Positions 10,277 to 26,965 of a stretch of 64,000 nt of DNA are shown one piece after another. The position numbers and the translations under genes are program-made. The stretch spans positions 247,103-311,102 of the forward strand of contig NW_006920896.1 of NCBI RefSeq assembly GCF_000417875.1, given 5' to 3'. The stretch's first letter is position 1, and each line of letters starts with the position of its first letter. Source of the DNA: Pseudozyma flocculosa PF-1. Lineage: Eukaryota > Basidiomycota > Ustilaginomycetes > Ustilaginales > Ustilaginaceae. The notes beneath the pieces are model-generated. The model saw only the letters and a list, made by a program, of their open reading frames with translations. It was not told where the DNA came from and did not search any database.

Positions 10277-12757
10277 ATGCCCTCCTGGTGGAAGCGCACC
10301 CAGTCCTACCTCTCCTCGCACTCCAACTTCTTCATCGTCACCGGAGGCATCGTCGGCGGCGCCTACCTCATCTCCAACTATGCCATCGCAAAGTTCCAGC
10401 AGATACAGGCCAAACTCGTCCAGGACAGATCCGCAAACGAAAAGTGAGCCCCCCTCCGCCCTTTGCTCGACGCCCGTCGCATCTTCTCGCGTGATCTGAC
10501 ACTTCCGCCCACCTCCTCCTTTTCCTCTCCCCCCTCGCCCTCGTACCGCGCGCCACAGCCTCCGACGCCGCTTCGCGCAGAACCAGGAAGACTGCACTTT
10601 TACCGTACTCGCCCTCCTCCCCACCGTAGGCGACCAGCTCTCGGCAAGGCTAAACGTAGAACAGCTCACCGAAAGCCTCCGCGCACAGTCTTCCTCGTCG
10701 TCCCTCGCCGCCCAAACATCGGACAGCCCGGCTCCAACGTCCCCAACACCCCAGACCGAATCGCAACAATCATCACAGCCAGCACAGGAGCACACCGAAC
10801 CCGCCGCCGCCCAACCACAAGCCGCGCCCCCGGCCGACCAGACTCCGCCTGGCCCCGAGCAGCGTGCTCAGAGCGCCGAACCCAGCCCGCGTGCCAGCCC
10901 CAGCCTCTCCGGCGCAAAGTCGACCTTCAACCCATTGGCAAAGGAGTTTGTCCCCTTTGGTCAACGTCAGCCCACCCCGCCCCCTTCCTCGCCTTCGCAG
11001 CCAATCAAAGACCAGCCTGCAGAGCAGCAGCAGCAACAGCAGCAGCTCGACGCTCCCGCAGCCCCAGAGACCGCCGACGCAGTCTCCGCCGCGCCATCTG
11101 CGCCCGCACAGCAGCCGGCCGATGCGGGCGAGGAGTCGGTGCAGGAACCGACCACAGGCACTGCTGCCGACGGTGACGCCTTGACCGAGTCCGCGCCAGT
11201 GAGTGCAGTCCAAAGTGGTCTCCCAGCCCTGCTCTCGACCGCGATCCTGATCCGACCATGCATCCAACACCTCTTTGCCGCCAGCCGCCGCCTGCCCAGG
11301 CGCAGCCTACTGCGGAACCCTCGGCGCCTCAGCCGGCGCCCATCCAGCCGAGCCGCGAGCGTTTGGTCCAGGAGAGGCAGGCCAAACTCAAGCTCTGGAA
11401 CGAGCTCAAGATTGTCTGTGAGTCTCTCCCCCTGTCCAGCTCGCCGCTGCCCTTGCTACGTCGTCGAGGCGACGGAGCGGCCGGCCCCCTTGCTGACCCG
11501 CCGCACCACTCTTCTGTCTGCTCTGTCCCGCTCGCCTCCTGCAGCCTTCTCGAGGACGGTGACTTCGCTGTACTGCGTGGCGCTCCTCACGCTGCAGACG
11601 CACGTCCAGCTCAACCTGATCGGCAGGTTTGCCTACCTGGCCTCGATCGAGGCGCAGATGATGTCGACGGAACTCGACGGCCAGCTCGTGGGCGCCGATT
11701 GGCAGGATGCCGGATCGCGCGACCAGGCGGGCCAGTTTGGACTCGACCACGAGACCGAGAGGCTCTACCTCACCTACAGCTGGTGGTTCCTCCACCGAGG
11801 CTGGGACCAGCTGGCCACCCGCGTCGTCCAGGCAGTCGAGCGCACCTTTTCCGGGTACGTGCCGGCGCTGCGGGCAATCTCGTCTCGTCTCGTCTCGCTG
11901 TCGCGTCTCTTTCTTTTCAGCTGACGCCCAGGGTTCCCTCCTCGTTCCCGCCTCCCCTTGCACCACCGGCAGCCTTCCCGTCAAGGCTCAGATCACCATG
12001 AACGAGATGCGCACGCTCGTCGGCAGCGCACGCAGCTCGGTCGAGTACGAGCTGTGCGGCGAGTCGACCAAGCGGTCCAAGTGAGTGCGCCTTCCCGCTC
12101 CGCCCCGGCTCGCCCGATGACGACGCACGAAGCGCCAGATCGCCAGACCGCAAATGAGGCAGTCACTGACGGAGCTGGCTCCCTTGCTGTGTGGTGCCCG
12201 CCGCCTTGCCCCCTTTCCGTCCGCATCGGTGCAGCTTCCTCGATGTCCTCTTCCCCGTCAGCGAGGAGCAGGAGCTCGAGACGCTGATCCAGTCCGGCGC
12301 CGTACCCGCCGACCGGGCGCTCGATACGCTGCGGACCAACCAGCGTCTACGGCTGCTCCTCGACGAGACAAAGGACATCATCGAGTCGTCCGACTTTAGC
12401 ACCATCCTCCACCTCTGCCTCGACCGCGTCTTCGACGTCTTCTTCACCACCATGTCGCCCACCTTCGGCCTGGCCCCTTCGACCCCCGTCGGCGGCGGCC
12501 TCAGCGGACACGACGAGGCAGGGACAGGGACGGGCATGGGTGCGAGGATCCGCGAGATAACGGCCGACGAGGCCGAGACGCTGCAAAAGGGGCGCAGCGT
12601 CCGGCTCGCCTCGCTCTTCCCCGCCGTGGCGCGACAGAGCCAGCTGGCCATCCACGGCGTGCCCAACGAGTACATCGAATCGCTCTCCGACTCCAAGGAG
12701 CTCCGCGCCTTTTCCGCCATCATCTACGCCGCCTGGCCGCCAGAGGCGTCGCACTGA
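10277..12757 (+). CDS. PEX3: Peroxisome biogenesis factor 3 (Pex3)
   Basis: Pex3 is the peroxisomal membrane anchor that docks Pex19 carrying membrane-protein cargo; in fungi it also recruits pexophagy and inheritance receptors. The N-terminus has the family pattern: basic lead, then a membrane segment (FFIVTGGIVGGAYLIS), then ANENLRRRFAQNQEDCTFTV and LLPTVGDQL. Later blocks include RTVTSLYCVALLTLQTHVQL, LIGRFAYLAS and LTYSWWFLHRGW. Residues about 110-270 are a disordered Gln/Pro/Ala-rich insert absent from yeast Pex3. Exons: 10277-10443, 10559-11198, 11300-11417, 11545-11854, 11973-12080 and 12235-12757; 1866 nt, 621 residues. The third exon could also start at 11284 using an in-frame upstream CAG. 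It converges on RVB1. Confidence 0.93.
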
Positions 12758-13141
12758 GATGCCACGCCAGACGGACCGGCAGCGCGGCCGCCCGCCCCTG
12801 CTCCTCACAGGAGGCATCCCTGTCCCCCTGGCCCCTTAAACCCCCGTCGCTCCACCTCGTCCCCGCACCCGGTGTGCCGCAACGAGCGCCGCCGTGCAGG
12901 TACGTTGCCTCTTTGGGGCGTCGCGTTGTCGCCCTCTGGCAGGTGGTAGCGACACCGATAGCGCGCGCGAGTTGGCGTGGAGTCGCACCTGTGGGTGCAA
13001 TTTGTAAAAGTACAAGAAAAAGGTCGGAGGCCCGGTGAGGCGGCAGCCGATTGCCATGCAGCCATCCATCCATCCATGCAGCCAGGGTGGCAGGCCGGGG
13101 AGACGCGTGTGGCCAGGCGAAAGGCGGGCGGTGTGGCGCGA
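12758..13141. other. Convergent intergenic region PEX3/RVB1
   Basis: This 384-bp region must hold the 3' ends of both genes. Apart from four CCAT units near 13063-13078 I see no structured element and no gene. Confidence 0.5.
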
Positions 13142-16047
<2,906 letters not shown>

Positions 16048-19000
16048 TCAAGATCCCGGCTGCATCGGATCGAGAACCCACGTCTCGCCGTGGAGGAACG
16101 CCGTCAGATGGGGATCGGTGCTCGCCAGACCCACGCCTCCCCACCGCGGCATGGCATTCAGGCCCCCTCCTGCACCTCCTCCTGGCCCTCCTCCTGGTGC
16201 ACTCTGATCGAACCACGGTTGCTGCTGCTGTAGTGGCTGCTGCGACTGCGCCTGCTGTGGCTGCGGCGCCGAGCTCGCCTCAATGTCGCGCACGAAGCTG
16301 TCCCACATCGCCGGGTTCTCGGACGACAACGGCATGTTGTCCCACATGGCGCAGTAATTGGCCCAGGCGGCCAGATCCGGTTGCACCAAAGACGCACCTG
16401 CCTGATCGCAAGGCACCGAGGGTTGTGGATCCAGCTGCGGCTGCGGCTGCGGCTGCGGCTGCGGCTGCTGCAGCATCTGGGCGACGGGAAGCGCTGTCGG
16501 GAGCCCCGTGGCGTCGCCGACGGGCGCAGATGCGGTGTCGACGTTTGAGCTGGCGTAGACGGGCGCCGCCAGCTCTGCGCCATCCCGGAAACGAACCGCC
16601 TCCTGGGCGAGGTCGTGCAGCGCCGAGTCCGTCGATCCGCCGAGCTGGTGCGCCCCATCGTGGCCGTTGGATCCGTCCCCGACGCCAAGCCCCTGAGCGG
16701 TGTCGAGAGACGGCGCGCCATGGCTTTGCGCGTCGGTCGAGTCCCCGACGCCCCTCGCGACGTGGCGTGCAGCCTGCTTCTCGGTCCGTCCGGCAGCATC
16801 GTCCTCGGCCTTGAACGTACGGATCGGGCTGCTGGGCCTCGTCTTGGCGCTGGCAACGCAGAGCCGCTGCAGCGTCTTGACGTGGTGGCTGGCAATCTGC
16901 CACGTCGGCCCGATGCGGTTGAGGAACTTGAGGCACTGGCTCAGGTAGCGCTCGCTCTCCTTCATCGACGCCTGCCGGCCGGGGTCCGAAGTCCAAGCGT
17001 CGTCGGACTGCAGCGAGTCCTCGTCCTCGTCCTCTTCGTCTTCGTCCGACGACCACGAGGTGCCAGAGACGGATCGGCCGCCCGGCCGGCCCGCGCCCCC
17101 ACCCGAGGGTCCCGGCTCTTGGTGCTGCCTCCTGGCGAGCCTCGACTCGTGGCGGCGGTGAGCCCGGGCGGCGTGGCCGGGCGCCAAGGCAGAGTGGATG
17201 GTGGCGCTCTGAAAGATGAGGTAGACCCAGCTCGAGGGGATCTTGCGGATCCGGAACGTGGTGCTGTACACGTGGAGGATGTCGCACACCTCCTTGGCGG
17301 CTAGGCTGCAAATTTCCAGGCCCGGAGCCGTCAGGCTGCTTGGCTGCGGCGCCGTCGACGCCGTGTTGCTGTCCGCCGCGGCCTCGCCGCCGTGGAAGGA
17401 AGGGGAGAGCGGGGAGACGATGTTCTGCATCTGAGGCTGCAGCGGCACCGAAGAGAAGTCGTGCAGGGCCGAGCCGCTCCCGCTCGAGGAGCGCGCCGCG
17501 TTGCCGTTGCCATTGCCGTTGCCGTTGGGTTCGGCTTTCGACCCGCGAGCCTTGGCGGACCATCCTGCTTTGCCCACGGTGAGCAGCTGAGGGACCCTCG
17601 GCCTGTGCAGCAGGATGACGCAGATGCAGTACCAGCCCCGGACAGTCAGGATGTGAGGGCCGACGCCACGGTGAGCCGCGATGCCCGGTCGGTCCGCGCC
17701 GGGCGGGACGATCTGCTGGCCCGCGACAGGCGGGTCGGTCCACTGCAGGTGGGGCGGCAGCGCCAGCCTCCAGCGCTGCAGCGCCTCATCGAGGCGTGCG
17801 AGGACCGCTCGGTCGGCCTCGCCATTTGTGCGCCTGCGCTCGCTCCGGGCGCGCGGGCTGTAGACGCCGTCGAGGATGTGTTCCAGGATGCCCATCACCT
17901 GCGCCCACGAGTAGAAGCTGCTAATGGCATGCACCTTGACGCCCTCCATGACGTGCAGCCAGCGGGGCGGCACAAACGGCCGCGTCGTGTCGTTGAGCCA
18001 CAGGTCGTACTCGTCCCGCTCGTAGACCGACGGCATGTCGGTCTCGATGTCAATGTGGCGCAGCTGCACCGGTTTCTCCAGCACGGTGGCCAGCACCTTG
18101 TCGAGGATGTAGGATGCCCACAGCACCCGCTTCTGCTCCTGAAGCTCCGCGTTGCTCGTCCCGTTACCGACGCCGGCAACACCGGGGTAGGTCGAGGCAG
18201 AGCCAGAAGCGGCGCCCGTCGCCTGCATCCTCGGCCTGTGGAGGTTCATATCGAGCGCGGTGCGAACCGCGATGCCGCTCAAGTGCCACGCGCTCGAGTT
18301 GTTGCCAAGCCCCATCTCGACGACGCTGAGCAGGATCGAGGCCTGTATTGTGGCGATGTCCTTCTCGAACCTGCCGTCGAGGATCCTCTGCTTGACCCGA
18401 TTGACAAAGTGGCGGCACAGATGCCCAGACGTCCACGCTTGTTTGACGGCGGCAGCCTCGGCCGGGCAGCCCAGAAAGAGGTCAAACTGCGAGGTGGCGA
18501 CCAGGTCAGGGTCCGACGTATCGGCATTGGAGTCAAACGTGGCCGATGCCACCGCCAGGATTGCCTCGAACAGGACCGGCTTCTCGGTGCGCAGAGAGTG
18601 CAGCGAGTTGATCGATGGCAGGTAGATGATGGGCCAGTGCGGGTGGATGAAGGCCTGGTAGATGTCCAGCAGCCGCTTGATGACCTCGTCGGGCAGGTGA
18701 TCCTCGGCCAGCCGCGGCGACCCTCCGTCGCGGGCGCCGCGCCGCCCCGCTATGCCATGATCCGGTCCATCCTCCGACGCTGGACCGGGCGGAGGCGAGG
18801 CCACCGGTGCCTCGACACCAGGATTCGTCGAAGTGTAGAACGACGTGCCCGGCGAATCGTCGTGGGGGCGTTCCGAGGGCGAAGGGTAAGCACTTTCCCT
18901 CTTGACGCGAGGCACAGCATCGCCGCCGCTGCTCCGCTCGTAGCTGGTGGCCGCGGCCGAGCTTGGTAGCTGGCGATGGTAGTTGTACGAGGTGGCAGGA

Positions 19001-20222
19001 CCATGGCCCAGGGACGGCGCCCGCGGGGAGAAAGAGCCGCGAGGGCCCGACGGCAACCAGGACGAGTGCGGGCTCGGGGCTTGCGCCAGCGCCGGAGGAC
19101 TCGAGGCGGACTGCAGCGCCGCCAAGCCGCCGGTGAGGAGGCTATTCGGGCTGCCGGCCGAAGTCAGATAGCGGTTGTACGTCCCGGGTCCGTTGCTCTG
19201 CTGAGTAGCCGCCGACCCGATCGCGTCCATAGGGGGGATCCGAGGTTGGGCATAGCTATGCTGGACTTGAAGCGCGGGATCCTGACTGTAGAGGTGCGTG
19301 TTGGTGGATGGCCGCGACAGGTAGATGGCAGAAGAGTCGTAGTCCCGAACTCCATCCCCGTGGCTATACGCCCGACCGGGCAGGTGGCCTGGCCGCTTCC
19401 AGTTCAGAGGCGGGTGCACCTGAACACGCATCAAGGGCAAAGGTCAGCACGGGTTCGCATCGTCGAGCCGCGTGCGATTCGAAAAGCACTACTCACGCTG
19501 GTCTGCGGTTCGTTCGTTGGACGCCACTGGGCCGAGGGCTCGACAGCCGTGACGCCTGTCTCGTTCGAGCGGGATCTGGTCGATGCGTCGCGAGCGACAA
19601 TGTCCCAGCTGGCGAGGTCGCGAGGCCGAGTGGCGCCTACCAGACCGTCGACGACCGAGTCTACGTCCGACCTGCGCGACCTCGAAAGCGGAGCGTCGAC
19701 GGAATTGAGCGACAGGACGTCCTCGATCGCAGGGAGCCGGCTGCCTCCGTTGGGGTGTCCATGATGGGAGACCAGAGGGTTGACGCCAACGCCGACCCCG
19801 GCCGCAAAGTGTTCGTTGGGATGCTGTGCTGGCTGCCGAAGCGTTTGGCCCTGATCGACGGCGGCAGTGCTCGGCATGTCGCGCTGATTGGTGCTGGAAG
19901 GGAAGTCTGCGAGCTGAGGTCGCGGGCCGGCGCTGCTGGGCTCGTCGCTGGGCGAGACGGCGCGTCTCTTCTTGACGCCGCCACGCGCGGGGGCACCCTT
20001 GGGCGGTCCGCGCTTCCTGGGCGTGGTGTAGACGCACTCGTGGCGTCCACGCGCGCACGAAGAGCACGGCTGGTTGCCGTCGCACTTTGCCTTTCGGTGC
20101 GAGCAGTGGGTGCATGCTCGGCTGGATCGGACCCTCGTCGAGTCCTGTGCCGGCTTGACCAGGGGCGACGAGAGGCGCTGTGGCTGAGGCGCAGAGCCAG
20201 GCGAGTCGAAGTAGCCCGCCAT
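16048..20222 (-). CDS. Zn2Cys6 transcription factor with fungal-specific regulatory domain
   Basis: The N-terminus carries a complete binuclear zinc cluster at residues 37-63 (C-x2-C-x6-C-x5-C-x2-C-x6-C, starting CTHCSHRKAKC), followed by a basic linker (TTPRKRGPPKG) typical of DNA contact. A fungal_trans (PF04082-type) middle domain is visible: HPHWPIIYLPSINSLH, then ILLSVVEMGLGNNSSAWHLS and RTALDMNLHR, then EQKRVLWASYILDK. The C-terminal half is disordered with an acidic Asp/Glu stretch, a Pro-Gln repeat and Gln-rich segments, likely for activation. Exons: 20222-19497 and 19419-16048; one GTGAGT intron; 1365 residues. Regulators of this class often control carbon or specialised metabolism, but nothing nearby identifies the target. 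I do not assign an orthologue. Confidence 0.85.
16436..16473. repeat. GCTGCG hexamer repeat coding Pro-Gln
   Basis: Consecutive GGCTGC-type hexamers inside the Zn2Cys6 gene encode an alternating Gln-Pro tract. It is in frame, so length change would not break the gene. Confidence 0.8.
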
Positions 20223-22016
20223 GCCTGTTGCAGCTGCGGCTAGTCAGCCCAGCGATTCGAGACGGTCGTCGATGTACACGGGACGATGTATGGCAGGCTT
20301 GGTATGGTGGCGCGCGGTAGGGTGGCGGGGAGCGCGGGTGGACGTTTGAGCAGAGCGAGCGAAGAGCTGGCGCAGCACAAACGCCGGACGTTGCGCGAGA
20401 CGATTGCGGTGATTTGGGAGGACGATGGAGGCACTGATTCGAGGATCCGTCCGCCGTGACAACAAGCTCAAGCTCCTGTTTTCGGGACAGAAGTTGCACC
20501 GTGAAGCGCCATCGGCCGGACACGGCTGATCTAGATGAGGTCGGGCGTAGTGGCAGGCACGGGCGCGCGCGCGAGGGCGAGGGCAGCCACTCTGATGCGG
20601 GCGGTGCGCGTCGCTGTGCGGCAGCTAGCGATCCCCCTCTGGCGGGTGGGTGCGCGGGGAGGCAGGATTGATGTGCGGGCTGTTGCCGCTTGGTAGCTTA
20701 TGAAGTCGCGGGATCTAGGGCGGGCCCGCGCTCACTACGGCTCTGAGGGCGGCCGGTCGGCCGGAGCGCTGCCGAGCCTAGGCTGCGTTATGAGGTGAGG
20801 TGCCGACCTGCCTGCCTCTGAATCGTGTGCACGGACGATGCAATCGATGGGATCCGATAGCGCGCGCCAAGGTTCGGGCTGATGGTCCGCGACCGAGCGG
20901 ATGGCGGGCGTGAGCAGCGAGCGGTGGCGCCTGGTAGCGGTTGCGGTGGCGACAATAATGGCGAGGGTGCAGTGTAGTACGGCAGGGCAGTAGTAGTAGT
21001 GAATCGACTCTGTAGTGATGCCTCGGTCCTGTTCCGTTGCGTTGCGGGGCGGCGTGTGGGACCGAGCAAGAGGCGAGGCTGCGCCGACGAGGGTCGTGTC
21101 CTGACGGGTCGAGGTGGGTGGGTGCTTGGCAGGAGCGAGAGGGGGGCAGGGTATCGTGATGGAAGCAAGCAAGCAAGCCAGCAAGCCAGCAAGATGATGA
21201 ACAGGGTCGGTGCAGGAGGGGGATCTTGAAGCGTTCTGAGCGAAGCCTGAACGAGAAGAAAAGCAAGAGGCCGGTAGGTGTTGGGTGAGGGATGGCAAAA
21301 TGCATGAGCTGGGCAGGCCACGACCAAGACAAGGTTGGGATGGCAGGCTAGGACAGGCTACAGGGTTGGGTGCAGGCAGGCAGGCAGGCAGGCTAAGGTT
21401 GTGGGTGGTTGGGTGGGGCGCTGCAGCTGCGCCCTGCTTGCCTCCACACAACGGCGGGGCTGCCTGCCTGCCTCTGGGCGGCATGAGCCTGGCCTGTCCT
21501 GTCCTGGCCTGGCCTTGCCTCCTAGAGAGAGAGAGGGACGGACGCTTGACTCGCCCGCCGGCCCAGCCCTGCCTGCCCGCCCGCCTGCCTGCTTGCATGC
21601 TTCAAGCTCAGCGCGCCTGCTCTGGTGCCCGCTCCAGGTCCCCGCATCGCCACCGTACCCAGCCCATCCCCATCCCGCACCGTCGTGCTCCAAGGCAGGC
21701 GAGCCGCTTCGAGCTTGACGGAAGGCGAGCCGCTTCGAGCCTTTTCGGACCAGTCCAGCACTTCCTCCAACGTGACCGTCATTCCGCTTCGCGTTCGTCG
21801 ATGGCCCAGCGCGAAGGACCCGGCGAGATTAGACGCCCTACCCTCTCGCTCAGCTCCAAACCAGCCAATCACAGCATCACCTCGCGACGCTCAAGCGGAC
21901 TGAAGCGGTTCAGAGAGTGCGGTGACAGTGTGGGTCGGCTATGTACACGGCAGGGCTCGACGCCATCGACCGGCCGAGGGCGATCCCTCAATGCCGCAGA
22001 GCAAGGAGCGGATCGA
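20223..22016. promoter_or_regulatory. Long upstream region of the Zn2Cys6 gene, reaching the VTI1 3' end
   Basis: About 1.8 kb with no recognisable gene. It is dense in short repeats: CAAG/CCAG units at 21165-21195, (GCAG)n at 21371-21393, GCCTGGCCTG words at 21490-21600, and an 18-bp direct repeat (AGGCGAGCCGCTTCGAGC) at 21697-21714 and 21723-21740. The open frames across it look like composition-driven shadows. The length suggests an extended promoter for the regulator. Confidence 0.45.
21697..21740. repeat. 18-bp direct repeat, two copies
   Basis: AGGCGAGCCGCTTCGAGC occurs at 21697-21714 and again at 21723-21740 with an 8-base spacer. It may be a local duplication or a pair of binding sites. 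Confidence 0.85.
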
Positions 22017-22932
22017 TCAGAACTTCGAGTAGAGGATCAACAGGATCAGCAGCACCAGCACCGTCACGATGCCCATGGTGACCAGTTTCTGCTGCTTGGC
22101 CCTGAGTCGCAGCAGCAGCGGCAGCGGCGGCGGCGGAGTGTCGTTGCGCACGCAAAGGTCGGGTCGGATCAAGGAGGGAGGCATGGGTCGAGGCGGGAGT
22201 CTCGAGCGTGAGCGACGGCGACGGCATCACGGAGCTCAGGGAGGCATCGCAAGGGGAAAAGCTCAGCTCACCTTCGGATCATCTTGCTCAGCGTCCGAGA
22301 CGACCGGTCAATGTTGGCATCGGCTTGCCTCAGCTGCGAGGGCGACACGGATCAGGGATCGACAGTCAGCCGGGCGCTCGCGCTTCCACTCTTCCACGCC
22401 TCGCACTCACCGTATCTCTCGAGTGCTCAATCTGCTCCCTCTGACCCCGCAGATCCCTCAGGATGTCGGCGCCCATGTCCTCGGTCTCGAGCGCCAGCCG
22501 CTGGCTCTCCTCGAGCCGTCTCGTTCCGTCCTCGAGCGTGGCCGTCCCCTGGAGCAGCCGCTCCCTCTGGCTCCTCGTGCTCTGCGCCTCCAGATCGCCC
22601 CCGTTGCCTTCTTCCAGCGCAACATTGTACCCGCCGCCGCCGCCGCCCGAGGTGGCGTTGAAGGCGCTCTTGACCTCGCGCTTGAGCGCCTCGACCTCGC
22701 CCTTTTGGCCCCGCAGCTCGACCATGTACCGCGACCGCACCGACTGCGGGAACGAGGATATCTCGAGCTCCATCTGCGACAGGATCTCGCCGCACTCTTC
22801 CAGCTCCATGTCGAGCCGGCGCAGCGAGGCCTTGCGAGGCTCGCCACCGGCGGGCAGCGAGTCGACCTTGGAGCGTACCGACGACACCAGCGTGCTCAGG
22901 TCCGAGCTGTACGACGAGAGGAGGTCCGACAT
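22017..22932 (-). CDS. VTI1: v-SNARE Vti1
   Basis: Vti1 is a Qb-SNARE for fusion at the Golgi, endosome and vacuole. The 222-residue product starts with the N-terminal Habc-like helical region (MSDLLSSYSSDLSTLVSSV), has a short Gly-rich insert (residues about 100-106), then the SNARE helix (LEESQRLALETEDMGADILRDL through LRQADANIDRSSRTLSKMIRR) and a C-terminal membrane anchor rich in Val/Leu/Ile ending YSKF. Exons: 22932-22411, 22333-22272 and 22101-22017, total 669 nt, donors GTGAGT and GTGAGC. The third exon contains just the linker and the transmembrane anchor. It is transcribed in the same direction as actin. Confidence 0.92.
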
Positions 22933-24071
22933 TGTGAATCGATCGGTTGGCGGGGTACCAGGGTGTCGATCGGGGCTAGAGCCGGGGCGCAGGCAGGCTG
23001 TCCAGGTGTGTCCAGGGTCCTATAAGATGGCGAGGTTATTCCAGTGCCTGGATTTCGTCGAGGCGGGCGTCAGGGAGCGCGGATGCCGACCAGACTTGCG
23101 GTGTTGTGAAGACTGCCGGCGACGGTGGTGGTGACGATCGCGGTCAAGAGGCGGTAGGGTGGAGTTCTGCAGCGAGGCAAGGCCAGGGTGGATGATGGTC
23201 GTCGGGGTCCAAAAGGGTGGATCCAGGCTGAGGTAGGTGGGGTGGAGCCCGTTCGTCCGTCCGTGCTCAGGAGAGCCAGGGGGGCGGTGCCCGGCCTGGC
23301 CACGCTGCCGACCCCTCCAGATCCAGGCGCACAGCCGCGAGCTAGCTGTGCCTGACCCGCCTCGGGCCGATTTTGGATCAAATCGGGCGGGCGCGGACGG
23401 GCCTCACGCTCGCCGTCGTCCCGCTCGTCGTCCCCTCCGTCGTGCTGTGCTGCTGCCTGGCCACTTTGCCCGCGGGCTCAGCCAGGTCTTTTGCCCCAGT
23501 CTCGATGTCACCTAGTATCGTTCTTCTACCGACTCGGAATGGTCCTCTGGGCAGATCTCCGTCCGTCGTGGCCGCGCAGCTACAGAGGCGAGAGACGACG
23601 TACGCTGGTCCCTCGCCCCGCCCGTCCGCCCGCCGCCCGCCGCCCGCCTGCTCACGACCATCCACCCGTCGATCGTCTCTATCCGCCGTTTTGTCTATCA
23701 CACACGCGGCCGCCTCTCTCCGTCGTGACTTTAGGGTTCGTTATTTCTCGTACAGGTGTGGTGTGTAGAGGGAGGGAGGCGATTGGAGGACGGCGGAGGG
23801 CCGGCCGTCTCCGCACGGAGCTCGATCTACGTGGGCGGACTACAGGTGAGGTGGCCGGAGAGGTGGGAGCAACGATCCCGGCATGGCCGAGCTACGGGCG
23901 TCGACCCCGCGCAAATGACCGAGTGCCACCATCGAGTTCGCTGCCCTCGTCATCGCTTTCGCCCCGTCGCACGGCGAAGAAGGGCTGTGCGATCACGCGG
24001 GCATCTGCGTCGATCGGACCGCGCGGCGACGGTTCGACCGCCGCACAGACGGCCGCAGGGGTGCTGCTCGC
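22933..24071. other. VTI1 upstream region and actin 3' flank
   Basis: 1.14 kb with no gene I can support. It contains pyrimidine-rich stretches and scattered GCCTGGCC words (near 23020 and 23298). The short open frames match no family. Confidence 0.45.
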
Positions 24072-26160
<2,089 letters not shown>

Positions 26161-26255
26161 CTTGGCTGAGTGCTTCTGAGTGTTGGTGAAAGGGAGAGAG
26201 GTGTGAAAAAGAAGAGGGCGATAGAGGTGCGCTGAGTCCGAGGATGCTCTTGGGT

Positions 26256-26290
26256 GGATGAAGATGAGAGAGAGAAGGGGAGAGACGGCC
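26256..26290 (-). promoter_or_regulatory. CT-rich tract upstream of actin
   Basis: On the actin strand this is an almost pure pyrimidine tract about 100-130 bp before the ATG. Such CT boxes commonly mark the transcription start area of strongly expressed fungal genes. Confidence 0.4.
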
Positions 26291-26429
26291 AACAGGGCAC
26301 AAGGGGGCAGCCAGGTGCGAGCGAGCGACCGACCGAGCGAAGGGGGGTCGGGCGCCGCCGCCCAAATCGAGCAACGGGCGGCCAGGCAGGCCCAGGCAGG
26401 CTGGGGTCGCACGCAGCACGCAGCACAGC

Positions 26430-26965
26430 NNNNNNNNNNNNNNNNNNNNNNNNNNNNNNNNNNNNNNNNNNNNNNNNNNNNNNNNNNNNNNNNNNNNNNN
26501 NNNNNNNNNNNNNNNNNNNNNNNNNNNNNNNNNNNNNNNNNNNNNNNNNNNNNNNNNNNNNNNNNNNNNNNNNNNNNNNNNNNNNNNNNNNNNNNNNNNN
26601 NNNNNNNNNNNNNNNNNNNNNNNNNNNNNNNNNNNNNNNNNNNNNNNNNNNNNNNNNNNNNNNNNNNNNNNNNNNNNNNNNNNNNNNNNNNNNNNNNNNN
26701 NNNNNNNNNNNNNNNNNNNNNNNNNNNNNNNNNNNNNNNNNNNNNNNNNNNNNNNNNNNNNNNNNNNNNNNNNNNNNNNNNNNNNNNNNNNNNNNNNNNN
26801 NNNNNNNNNNNNNNNNNNNNNNNNNNNNNNNNNNNNNNNNNNNNNNNNNNNNNNNNNNNNNNNNNNNNNNNNNNNNNNNNNNNNNNNNNNNNNNNNNNNN
26901 NNNNNNNNNNNNNNNNNNNNNNNNNNNNNNNNNNNNNNNNNNNNNNNNNNNNNNNNNNNNNNNNN
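26430..26965. other. Assembly gap (536 N) in the actin upstream region
   Basis: The left flank ends in repeated CACGCAG units and the right flank opens with GCCTGCCTCC, so the gap probably sits in simple repeats. Part of the actin promoter is therefore unknown. Confidence 0.95.

Noticed and set aside
16615..18969. Long plus-strand frames of 229 and 525 codons
   Set aside because: They are antisense to the coding sequence of the Zn2Cys6 factor, which has clear domains.
21285..22211. 308-codon plus-strand frame
   Set aside because: Runs through simple repeats and antisense into the last exons of VTI1; a composition shadow.
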